Positions 56,545 to 64,000 of a DNA stretch of 64,000 nt are shown here, in pieces. The stretch spans positions 150,799-214,798 of the forward strand of contig CANLBM010000002.1 of NCBI GenBank assembly GCA_947488845.1, written 5' to 3'. Under the pieces are notes generated by a model, which ran no database searches, had not been told where the DNA came from, and worked only from the letters and a program-made list of their open reading frames with translations. A program made the translations under genes and the position numbers. Origin of the DNA: an uncultured Sphingomonadaceae bacterium (GTDB lineage: Bacteria > Pseudomonadota > Alphaproteobacteria > Sphingomonadales > Sphingomonadaceae). Position 1 is the stretch's first letter; every line of letters starts with the position of its first letter.

Positions 56545-57286
56545 CCCTGCCGTAGCTTCTGACGCTGAACGGAATCAATATCAGATAGCCGATACTGATT
56601 GCACTAAGCATGATCCACGGCGAATTGATCAGGGCAACACCAACCAGTGCAACCACGGCAATCCCTTCCAGCCTGATATTCTTGCGCAGGCGCAGAGATG
56701 ACCAGCTGAATGTTGCGGTATTGGAAATCATCAGAAACGCGATCAGGAAAATCCAAGGCGACACCAGCGCATAATGGCGGAAAACTTCCTGACCGGTGAT
56801 CATCCACAGATAAAGGGGCAACATTGCCAGCCCGGCACCGACCGGCGCCGGAATACCGGTCAGAAATCCGGCCGATTTATGGGGTTGGTCTTCGTCATCG
56901 ATCAAAGCGTTGAAGCGCGCCAGCCTGAGCGCGCAACCGACAGCCATGGTGAGTGCCAGCACCCAGCCAAATTGTGGCATATATTGGGTCGACCAGAGAA
57001 ACATCACCAGTGCCGGAGAAACACCGAAAGCGATAACATCCGACAGCGAGTCGAGCTCGGCACCAAAGCGGCTCTGTGCATTTAACAGACGCGCGATCCG
57101 GCCATCCAGACCATCCAATATCCCTGCGAGGACAATTGATCCGGCTGCCAGCACCCAATTGTCCAGATAGGCAAAACGAACGCTGCTCAGGCCGACGCAC
57201 AGCGCCAGCGCCGTGACCGCATTCGGGACAAAGGCGCGCAAGGGGATGCCTCTCTCGGGTCTTCTCATGGAGCCTTTATCAGCCAT
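56492..57286 (-). CDS. pssA: CDP-diacylglycerol-serine O-phosphatidyltransferase
   Basis: PssA makes phosphatidylserine from CDP-diacylglycerol and serine. The 264-residue protein starts at MADKGSMRRPERG (a second ATG at 57268 has AAGG 5 bases upstream). The CDP-alcohol phosphotransferase motif is DGLDGRIARLLNAQSRFGAELDSLSD. About eight helices follow. Its product is the substrate of the upstream psd, which ends 37 bases before it. The 3' end overlaps the small SOS-type gene on the other strand. Confidence 0.95.
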   Translation of the reverse strand: MADKGSMRRPERGIPLRAFVPNAVTALALCVGLSSVRFAYLDNWVLAAGSIVLAGILDGLDGRIARLLNAQSRFGAELDSLSDVIAFGVSPALVMFLWSTQYMPQFGWVLALTMAVGCALRLARFNALIDDEDQPHKSAGFLTGIPAPVGAGLAMLPLYLWMITGQEVFRHYALVSPWIFLIAFLMISNTATFSWSSLRLRKNIRLEGIAVVALVGVALINSPWIMLSAISIGYLILIPFSVRSYGRVKRQRAAERAAASDTGS

Positions 57287-57323
57287 CAATATGCCCGCAA
57301 TCTTATAGCAAAAAGTCCGACTG

Positions 57324-58058
57324 TCATTGGCCGACGCCTTCAATCTCTTTCATCTGCCCGATCATCGCGATCACGGTTTCACCGGCGATGGTCCGCTGCC
57401 CCAACACGACGTTGGGTTCGGTCCCCTTGGGCAGATAGACATCGACACGGCTACCAAAACGAATCAAGCCGATTCTCTGTCCGACGGCGACAAAATCACC
57501 TTCCTTGACAAAGGCCATGATCCGCCGCGCCACCAGACCCGCGATCTGGGTAAAGCCTACCTTCAGTCCGTCATTGCGTTCGACCAGAAAATGTTGCCGC
57601 TCATTTTCTTCGCTCGCCTTATCAAGGTCCGCGTTCAGAAATTTTCCGGAAATATAGGCCTGCCGCTTTACCGTTCCCTCGATGGGCGTCCGGTTGACGT
57701 GCACATCGAAAACGCTCATAAAAATCGAAACCCGGACCAGCTCTTCATCGCCAAGTCCACCCTCGCCCTGTAGTTCAACGGGTGGCTTCACCGGCATGAT
57801 CAGGTTCACCAGGCCATCGGCAGGTGCAATAATATATTTCTCGTCGAGTGGCGTAACCCGTTTGGGATCACGGAAAAACGCCAACACCCACACGGTAATG
57901 CCCGCCATCGGCCAAGCCAGGGTTTCCCAGGCCATGACTGCAAAAAACGCGGTGATGACGCCAGCGATGACCGCAAATTTGCGACCTTCGGGATGGATCG
58001 GTGGAAAAGCCCATTTGGCTTCGCCCAGTCCTTTGTTTGAATATTTCTCGATTGCCAT
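57324..58058 (-). CDS. psd: phosphatidylserine decarboxylase (short form)
   Basis: Psd decarboxylates phosphatidylserine to phosphatidylethanolamine. The 244-residue protein is the short bacterial form. Self-cleavage would occur at Gly202-Ser203 in [11 protein letters not shown], giving the pyruvoyl group at Ser203. The core includes [18 protein letters not shown] and [10 protein letters not shown]. It has N-terminal hydrophobic segments (about 28-62). It lies just upstream of pssA in the same direction, the usual pairing. Confidence 0.96.
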   Translation of the reverse strand: MAIEKYSNKGLGEAKWAFPPIHPEGRKFAVIAGVITAFFAVMAWETLAWPMAGITVWVLAFFRDPKRVTPLDEKYIIAPADGLVNLIMPVKPPVELQGEGGLGDEELVRVSIFMSVFDVHVNRTPIEGTVKRQAYISGKFLNADLDKASEENERQHFLVERNDGLKVGFTQIAGLVARRIMAFVKEGDFVAVGQRIGLIRFGSRVDVYLPKGTEPNVVLGQRTIAGETVIAMIGQMKEIEGVGQ

Positions 58059-58237
58059 GGATGCTACTTAGAGGCGGCCCATTGTTCTGACAACACTCCC
58101 GTTGATTTATCGGGCATTCGCTGTGCGGATTTTGCACGGTCGCCACCAACTCAAGGTTGAACAAACGACAATCTTTGCTAAGAGGCTCGCAACCTTAGTC
58201 CTCCCTTTTGCTCCCGTTTCAGGAAAGTCTACACGAT

Positions 58238-59458
58238 ATGTCGAAAATCAAGGTCAAAAATCCAGTCATCGAACTTGACGGCGATGAAATGACGCGCATC
58301 ATCTGGCAATGGATTCGTGAACGGTTGATTGAACCTTATCTCGACATTGATTTGCATTATTACGATCTCTCGATCGAAGTGCGCGATGACACGAACGACA
58401 AAATTACGGTCGATGCTGCCAATGCCATCAAGAAACACGGCGTTGGCGTAAAATGCGCGACAATCACACCCGACGAGGCCCGTGTAGAAGAATTCGGTCT
58501 GAAGCGGATGTGGAAATCCCCGAACGGCACCATCCGGAACATATTGGGCGGCGTTGTGTTCCGCGAGCCCATCGTGATCGACAATGTTCCCCGCCTAGTA
58601 CCAGGCTGGACCGATCCCATCGTTGTCGGCCGCCATGCCTTCGGTGACCAATATCGTGCGACCGACTTCAAGGTTCCCGGCCCCGGCAAGCTGCGGCTGA
58701 TCTGGGAAGGCGACAATGGCGACAAAATCGACGAGGAAGTCTTCCAGTTCCCCTCCCCCGGCGTTGCCATGGCAATGTACAATCTTGATGACTCGATTCG
58801 CGACTTTGCCCGCGCATCGATGAACTATGGCCTCAACCGCCAATGGCCGGTCTATCTGTCGACCAAGAACACGATCATGAAAGCCTATGACGGGCGCTTC
58901 AAGGATTTGTTCGAAGAAATTTTCGAAGCCGAGTTCAAGGACAAATTTGACAAGGCCGGCATCACTTACGAACATCGTCTGATTGATGACATGGTTGCTT
59001 CGGCAATGAAGTGGAGCGGCAAGTTCGTCTGGGCCTGCAAAAACTATGACGGTGATGTCCAGTCGGACACGGTCGCGCAGGGCTTCGGTTCGCTCGGCTT
59101 GATGACATCGGTATTGATGACACCAACCGGGGACTGCGTGGAGGCAGAAGCCGCACATGGCACCGTCACCCGCCACTATCGCCAACATCAGCAAGGCAAG
59201 GCGACATCGACCAATCCGATCGCTTCGATCTTTGCCTGGACACGCGGCCTTATCTATCGCGGCCAATTCGATAACACGCCAGATGTCACGCGTTTTGCCG
59301 AGACTTTGGAGCGCGTCTGTATCCAGACCGTTGAAAATGGCGATATGACCAAGGATCTCGCGATCCTTATCGGTCCTGACCAGTCGTGGATGACGACCGA
59401 ACAGTTTTTTGAAGCGGTTCGTTCCAATCTCGAAAAAGAGATGGAAAACTGGAAATAG
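58238..59458 (+). CDS. icd: isocitrate dehydrogenase (NADP+)
   Basis: The enzyme makes 2-oxoglutarate from isocitrate in the TCA cycle. Starting at [10 protein letters not shown] (AGGAAAG about 11 bases upstream) the protein has 406 residues. It belongs to the eukaryote-like homodimeric type: [43 protein letters not shown] and [19 protein letters not shown] are clear, and [14 protein letters not shown] is the cofactor-binding segment. It converges with the monooxygenase gene with no gap. Confidence 0.98.
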   Translation: MSKIKVKNPVIELDGDEMTRIIWQWIRERLIEPYLDIDLHYYDLSIEVRDDTNDKITVDAANAIKKHGVGVKCATITPDEARVEEFGLKRMWKSPNGTIRNILGGVVFREPIVIDNVPRLVPGWTDPIVVGRHAFGDQYRATDFKVPGPGKLRLIWEGDNGDKIDEEVFQFPSPGVAMAMYNLDDSIRDFARASMNYGLNRQWPVYLSTKNTIMKAYDGRFKDLFEEIFEAEFKDKFDKAGITYEHRLIDDMVASAMKWSGKFVWACKNYDGDVQSDTVAQGFGSLGLMTSVLMTPTGDCVEAEAAHGTVTRHYRQHQQGKATSTNPIASIFAWTRGLIYRGQFDNTPDVTRFAETLERVCIQTVENGDMTKDLAILIGPDQSWMTTEQFFEAVRSNLEKEMENWK

Positions 59459-60685
59459 TTATTTCGGAATGACGGGAGCTTCGGGTGATTGGATATCCTC
59501 TCGCCCGAAGCCCAATCCGATGACTCGCCCGGGGATCCGTCGCAGCAGCGGCACCCGGTTCAGCAGCCTTAACGCAAATATCGGCTTCTCGATCGGCTTG
59601 ATCCGCCGCAAAAGCGGAGCAATCACCCGATCCTGAGCAAGTTTCTGCATGGCCTGCATCCGCCGCACCGGCTTTATCCTGCGGCTATAGACCTGCTCCA
59701 ATAATGGATCGGGATCCGCTCCCGCTGCCATCGGTCCGGCCAGGACATTGGCAGCGGTTACCGCATCCTGCACCGCCATATTGATACCGACACCGCCAAT
59801 GGGCGACATCGCGTGCGCCGCATCGCCGATGGCCACCAGCCCCGGACGATGCCAGCGCTCGAGGCGATCGAGCGCCACTTCCAGCATTTTGACCTGACCC
59901 CAGCTGCTGATCTGATCGAACGCCGCGCCAAGATCAGGGACCAGCGAGCGCAAACCAGCACGAAATGTCTCGAGCCCGGCGGCTTTCACTTCATCAGCCT
60001 GCCCTTTGTTGAAGATATAGGCGCATTGATAATAATCCTGACGATCGATCATCACCATGAACCGGCCAGCTTGCACCGTTCCAAAGACGTCACCACCCTG
60101 CCCCTCCGGCTTGTCGATCCTAAACCAGAAGACGTCCATCGGCGCGCCGATATTTTGCAAAGCCAACTCCGCTTTGCCGCGCAACACTGACCTTCTGCCG
60201 TCGGCCGCGATGACCAGCCTGGCATCCAGCTTCCGTCCGTCGCCGGTCTCGACACCGCACACCCGATTGGTTTCGTCGTACAGAAGGTCGACCGCTTCGG
60301 TTTCCATCCGCAAATCAAACCCGGGATATTGCGTTGCCTTCGTCGCGATGAAATTGAGCAAGTCCCATTGCGGCATCATCGCAATATAGGGTGCCGCCAC
60401 CGGCAAATAGCGGAAATCCACCGCTTTCATCTGGCGGCCGGCGATATGGATGGAGGCTTGATCCAATTTGCTGTGCGGGAGTTGCAGCAACTCATCGAGC
60501 ATGCCCAGCTGATGGAAAAGCTCCAGCGTTGAGGGGTGGACCGTGTCCCCTCGGAAATCCCGAAGAAAGTCTGCATGTTTTTCAAGCACGGCCACTTTCA
60601 ATCCCGCGCGAGCGAACAGCAATCCCGCCACCATCCCCGCAGGACCTCCACCCACAATCACAATGTCGCGATTAATATCCATCAT
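59459..60685 (-). CDS. FAD-dependent monooxygenase (UbiH/PHBH-like)
   Basis: This is a flavoprotein hydroxylase of 408 residues. The dinucleotide motif IVGGGPAGMVAGLLFARAGL begins near residue 8. The DG motif region is VIAADGRRSVLRG, and the GD motif is GDAAHAMSPIGGVGINMAVQDA, the PHBH/UbiH pattern. GGAG is 7 bases before the ATG at 60685, which is chosen over that at 60691. The substrate is unknown; a role on a quinone or aromatic compound is possible, but UbiH itself usually lies in other contexts. It is divergent from the CPA2 gene, with about 60 bases between the starts. Confidence 0.88.
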   Translation of the reverse strand: MMDINRDIVIVGGGPAGMVAGLLFARAGLKVAVLEKHADFLRDFRGDTVHPSTLELFHQLGMLDELLQLPHSKLDQASIHIAGRQMKAVDFRYLPVAAPYIAMMPQWDLLNFIATKATQYPGFDLRMETEAVDLLYDETNRVCGVETGDGRKLDARLVIAADGRRSVLRGKAELALQNIGAPMDVFWFRIDKPEGQGGDVFGTVQAGRFMVMIDRQDYYQCAYIFNKGQADEVKAAGLETFRAGLRSLVPDLGAAFDQISSWGQVKMLEVALDRLERWHRPGLVAIGDAAHAMSPIGGVGINMAVQDAVTAANVLAGPMAAGADPDPLLEQVYSRRIKPVRRMQAMQKLAQDRVIAPLLRRIKPIEKPIFALRLLNRVPLLRRIPGRVIGLGFGREDIQSPEAPVIPK

Positions 60686-60745
60686 TCGCATTCTCCGTCA
60701 CGTAAGCTGCTGACAAATAGCATCGTTCGCGTATAGAGTCGCCCC

Positions 60746-62575
60746 ATGCACAGTCCGCTTGAAAACCCCGCCTTCATTGACGCCATCGTGATCCTCGGTG
60801 CGGCAGGAATCGTCATCCCCGCTTTCGCCCGCTTTCGCATCACGCCGATCATCGGATTCATTCTGGTCGGCATCCTGCTCGGGCCATCGGGGCTCGGATC
60901 ATTGCAGGGCCAATATTCATGGCTGCAATTTGTCACCATCAGCGATCGCGAGGCGATAGAGCCGTTCGCCGAAATGGGAATCATTTTGCTGCTCTTCTCG
61001 ATCGGACTGGAATTATCGTTCAAGCGTCTCTGGTCCCTGCGCCGGCTTGTATTCGGCGTCGGTGCGGCGGAATTACTGGTCTCGGGACTCATTATCGGTT
61101 CCGTCTTATATCTGCTCGGACAGAATCCGGCTGGTGCCCTCGGTCTGGGGCTGGCGTTAGCGCTCTCCTCAACCGCTCTCGTACTACCAATGTCCGGCAC
61201 CAAAAGCCCGGTTGGGCGAGCGGCACTCGCCATGCTACTCTTCGAAGACGTCGCCATTGTCCCGATCATTTTCTTATTGGGCGCCATCTCTCCCGCGATT
61301 ACAGCCGATGGCGGATGGGGAGATCTGTGGCGGACACTGCTGCTAGGCGGCGCGGTGATTGCCGGCATGCTTGTGCTCGGACGATTGCTGTTACCGCGGA
61401 TCTTTGCACAGGCAGCCCGTACCAAGAGCCCCGAACTGTTCCTCGCCGTCAGCTTGCTGGTCATCATCCTCGCTAGCCTCGCCACAGCAGCAACCGGACT
61501 GTCACCAATTGTCGGGGCCCTTCTCGCCGGCCTGCTCATAGCGGAAACCGAATATCACGGTGAAGTCGAGGTGATCACTCAACCGTTTAAGGGCCTTGCG
61601 CTTGGTGTGTTTCTGATCACCGTCGGTATGCAAGTCGACATTCGCGTTGTCCTTGAAAACTGGGCAAGTCTTATCACTGCGGTGGTCGGCGTGGTTGTGG
61701 TCAAGGCTGCCGTTACCGGCGGCCTGCTGCGCTTCGCCGGTGCCCGTGCAGGAACGGCAACCGAAGCCGGCGTTTTGATGTCCAGCCCATCCGAAACCAC
61801 ATTGATCGTATTGGCTGCAGCGATGCAGGCACAGCTCATCCAGCCACAGACCGCGGCCTTCTGGCAGATTGTCACTGCCATCGGCCTGACCATCACGCCG
61901 CTACTGGCCCGCTTCGGCCATGACATCGCACGGCGTATGGAAATGCGCAGCGGCGGTGGCACAGCCTCGGATGAATTGCCGGTGGAAGCGCAGCAGACCA
62001 TCATCATCGGCTTTGGCCGGGTCGGCAAGCTGATCGCCGATCTCCTGACGACCCATAATCAGAAATATCTCGCGGTGGAGACCAATATCGACACCGTCGC
62101 CAAAGCCCGCCGCGAAGGCTATCCAATCATGTTCGGTAATGTGTCGCGCAACGAAATGCTCGACCGTTTGCGGCTTGGCCATGCGAAGGCCTTGGTGCTG
62201 ACGATGGACGAGCCGGTTCTCTCGGTACAGATTGTCAAAAAGGTCCGGGCCTGGGTGCCCGACCTGCCGATCATTGCCAGAGCGCGTGATATCGAGCATG
62301 CCGCCGAACTCTATCAGGCCGGTGCAACCAATGCCGTGCCCGAAGCACTGGAGGGATCGCTGCAATTGTCAGAGGCCGTGCTGGTCGAAAATGGCGTTGC
62401 CATGGGCCCCGTCATCGCCTCTATCCATGAATTGCGCGATATCTACCGCAAGCAGATCCAGGAAGAAGGCGATCTGGAATACGAACCCAAGCTGAAATCC
62501 ATGTCCACATCCACCGGACAGGCAACCGCCGACGATCTGGTGCCCGACGGACTCAGCCCGCAAGAACAGACCTGA
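60746..62575 (+). CDS. CPA2-family cation/proton antiporter with RCK domain
   Basis: This is a 609-residue membrane protein of the KefB/KefC type. About 12-13 helices (ITPIIGFILVGILLGPSGLG, FAEMGIILLLFSIGLELS, LALALSSTALVLPM) precede a RCK/TrkA-N domain from about 410. Its Rossmann motif is TIIIGFGRVGKLIADLL, with LAVETNIDTVAKARREGYPIMFGNVSR. It probably exchanges K+ (or Na+) for H+. The last 23 bases overlap the alaS 3' end on the other strand. Confidence 0.93.
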   Translation: MHSPLENPAFIDAIVILGAAGIVIPAFARFRITPIIGFILVGILLGPSGLGSLQGQYSWLQFVTISDREAIEPFAEMGIILLLFSIGLELSFKRLWSLRRLVFGVGAAELLVSGLIIGSVLYLLGQNPAGALGLGLALALSSTALVLPMSGTKSPVGRAALAMLLFEDVAIVPIIFLLGAISPAITADGGWGDLWRTLLLGGAVIAGMLVLGRLLLPRIFAQAARTKSPELFLAVSLLVIILASLATAATGLSPIVGALLAGLLIAETEYHGEVEVITQPFKGLALGVFLITVGMQVDIRVVLENWASLITAVVGVVVVKAAVTGGLLRFAGARAGTATEAGVLMSSPSETTLIVLAAAMQAQLIQPQTAAFWQIVTAIGLTITPLLARFGHDIARRMEMRSGGGTASDELPVEAQQTIIIGFGRVGKLIADLLTTHNQKYLAVETNIDTVAKARREGYPIMFGNVSRNEMLDRLRLGHAKALVLTMDEPVLSVQIVKKVRAWVPDLPIIARARDIEHAAELYQAGATNAVPEALEGSLQLSEAVLVENGVAMGPVIASIHELRDIYRKQIQEEGDLEYEPKLKSMSTSTGQATADDLVPDGLSPQEQT

Positions 62576-64000
62576 TAGCCGCAATCGCATCGTCGGCTTT
62601 TGCGCCATCGGGCCCGCCGCCTTGCGCCATGTCCGGGCGACCACCGCCGCCCTTGCCGCCGACCGCTGCAACGCCCGCCTGAACCAGATCGACAGCGCTC
62701 AACCGCCCGGTCAGGTCATCGGTCACACCAACCGCAACCGTCGCACGACCATCGTTGACTGCAACCATTGCACTGACGCCGCTCGACAGCTCCTTTTTCG
62801 CCTGATCGACCAGACCCCGCAACTCCTTGGGATTGAGGCCCTGTATGACCTTGCCGCTAAACGCGACATCGCCGATCGTTTCGGTCTCTGTCGCCTGCGC
62901 CCCGCCGCTGCCGTCGCCGGCCAATGCCAGCGCGGTTTTCGCCTCGGTCAGTTCCCGGTCGAGCTTCTTGCGTTCCTCAACCAATATGGCGACGCGATCC
63001 GCTGCTTCTTCGGGAGAAGATTTGAGGGTCGCTGCGATCGACTTGAGCTTGGCATCACGATCGGCAAACCACAAGCGCGCCGCTTCGCCGGTCAGCGCTT
63101 CGATTCTCCGGACGCCGCTGGCGACCGCGGATTCCGAAATGACGACCATCAAACCAATATCACCAAGAGCCTGGACATGGGTGCCACCGCATAATTCTAC
63201 CGAATAATCGAGATCAGCTTCCCGGCCCATCGAAAGGACGCGCACTTCATCGCCATATTTTTCGCCGAACAGCGCAAGTGCGCCTGCTTCTACGGCTTCA
63301 TCGGGGCTCATCAGTCGGGTGGTAACCGGACTATTTCCGCGAATCTGCGCGTTCACATCAGCCTCAACGGCCTTCATTTCCGCTTCGGTCAAAGCCGAGG
63401 GATGCGAAAAGTCGAACCGCAAACGGTCGGCTGCGACCAGACTGCCCTTCTGGGTCACATGATCGCCAAGATGATGCCGCAACGCCTTGTGCAGCAAATG
63501 GGTGGCGCTGTGATTGGCCCGGAGCGCGGTGCGCCGGTTACCATCCACTTCGAGGTGAATCATGTCTCCGACGGACACAGAGCCCGACTTGATTTCGATC
63601 TGATGGGCATGAAGCCGTCCCAGCGGCTTTCTGGTATCGGTCACACTCGCGGCGAAACCTTCTGTACCGGAGATCTTGCCGGCATCCCCCATCTGCCCGC
63701 CGCTTTCGCCGTAAAAGGGCGTCTGGTTGGTCAGCAGGGTAACCGTGTCGCCTTTATTGGCGACTTCAATCTCTACGCCATCCTTGACTAGTGCGACAAC
63801 GACGCCCTCGCCTTCTTCAGATGTATAGCCGGTAAATTCGGTACTGCCTTCCCGCTCTGCAATATCGAACCACACAGCATCAGAAGCCTGATCGCCGGAT
63901 CCTTTCCAGGCGGCGCGGGCAGCGGCCTTTTGCTCCGCCATTGCCTTGTCAAAGCCGTCGCGATCCACGCCAAGCGACTGGGCGCGCAAAGCGTCTTCGG
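62553..64000 (-). CDS. alaS: alanyl-tRNA synthetase, C-terminal part (5' end outside window)
   Basis: The frame runs through the window edge at 64000, so only about 480 residues of the C-terminal part are present. Seen here are the beta-barrel segment GYTSEEGEGVVVALV, the editing-domain zinc motif HSATHLLHKALRHHLG with CGGTHV (its third and fourth ligands), and the DHHA1/C-Ala region with the coiled coil ILVEERKKLDRELTEAKTALALAG. C-Ala ends GGGGRPDMAQGGG, typical of AlaRS. The catalytic domain lies outside the window. Confidence 0.97.
   Translation of the reverse strand, partial: EDALRAQSLGVDRDGFDKAMAEQKAAARAAWKGSGDQASDAVWFDIAEREGSTEFTGYTSEEGEGVVVALVKDGVEIEVANKGDTVTLLTNQTPFYGESGGQMGDAGKISGTEGFAASVTDTRKPLGRLHAHQIEIKSGSVSVGDMIHLEVDGNRRTALRANHSATHLLHKALRHHLGDHVTQKGSLVAADRLRFDFSHPSALTEAEMKAVEADVNAQIRGNSPVTTRLMSPDEAVEAGALALFGEKYGDEVRVLSMGREADLDYSVELCGGTHVQALGDIGLMVVISESAVASGVRRIEALTGEAARLWFADRDAKLKSIAATLKSSPEEAADRVAILVEERKKLDRELTEAKTALALAGDGSGGAQATETETIGDVAFSGKVIQGLNPKELRGLVDQAKKELSSGVSAMVAVNDGRATVAVGVTDDLTGRLSAVDLVQAGVAAVGGKGGGGRPDMAQGGGPDGAKADDAIAAIRSVLAG

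Overview
The window is a chromosomal segment from an alphaproteobacterium, most likely a sphingomonad (Sphingomonadales; Sphingopyxis, Sphingorhabdus or a relative). This rests on the protein families and gene order: a CcmCDEFGH series, a DUF937/DUF3597/DUF983 repertoire, cysteine-free L31, TonB-dependent receptors with an N-terminal carboxypeptidase-like domain, a LexA box of the alphaproteobacterial direct-repeat type, and a bamA–ompH–fabZ block without neighbouring lpx genes. No phage, transposon, integrase or CRISPR array was seen. The genus is inferred, not shown.

Layout. 1–8.0 kb holds an edge-truncated HSL-type esterase, rppH with no ATG start, a DUF481 outer-membrane protein, a TPR protein, rsmB coupled to a small cysteine-containing protein, guaB and an M28 peptidase. 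7.5–11.3 kb holds an SPFH/NfeD membrane pair, two small proteins sharing an Asp-rich loop, a DUF3597 protein and a family-5 uracil-DNA glycosylase whose start lies in a hairpin. 11.2–16.5 kb holds agmatine degradation (aguB, aguA), an exported methyltransferase-like protein, an M28 lipoprotein and rpsD. 16.7–22.5 kb holds a small secreted protein, chorismate mutase, rpiB–glyA–nrdR–trmJ and kup.

22.7–27.5 kb is a seven-gene cytochrome c maturation operon (ccmC, D, E, F, G, H and a TPR partner) in which every junction is a 4-base overlap; ccmA and ccmB are not beside it. 27.7–30.5 kb holds a SulP transporter with its XRE regulator and a DUF983 protein. 30.6–34.5 kb is a TonB-dependent receptor fused in one transcription unit to a beta-propeller phytase lipoprotein, which suggests capture and dephosphorylation of phytate-like compounds. 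34.8–37.8 kb holds a leucine-dehydrogenase family gene, tRNA-His and an isolated gspJ–gspK pair. 37.9–42.1 kb is a tight operon of a 2OG-Fe(II) oxygenase, an NRAMP-fold transporter without the usual metal ligands, and the 5-oxoprolinase genes pxpA, pxpB and pxpC.

42.2–53.7 kb is the classic envelope/translation supercluster read leftward: rpsB, tsf, pyrH, frr, uppS, cdsA, dxr, rseP, bamA, ompH, fabZ, then rpmE. 54.1–64 kb holds a second TonB-dependent receptor, a short membrane-protein gene behind an apparent LexA-controlled promoter, pssA–psd, icd, an FAD monooxygenase, a CPA2 cation/proton antiporter and the C-terminal part of alaS.

The most notable observation is the 80-residue membrane protein at 56302–56544. 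A perfect GAAC-N7-GAAC box lies between its putative -35 and -10, so it looks like an undescribed SOS-induced small membrane protein. Also worth follow-up are the metal-ligand-free NRAMP protein in the 5-oxoproline operon, the EF-hand-like loop in the OmpH/Skp chaperone, and structured or non-ATG starts at rppH and the uracil-DNA glycosylase gene.
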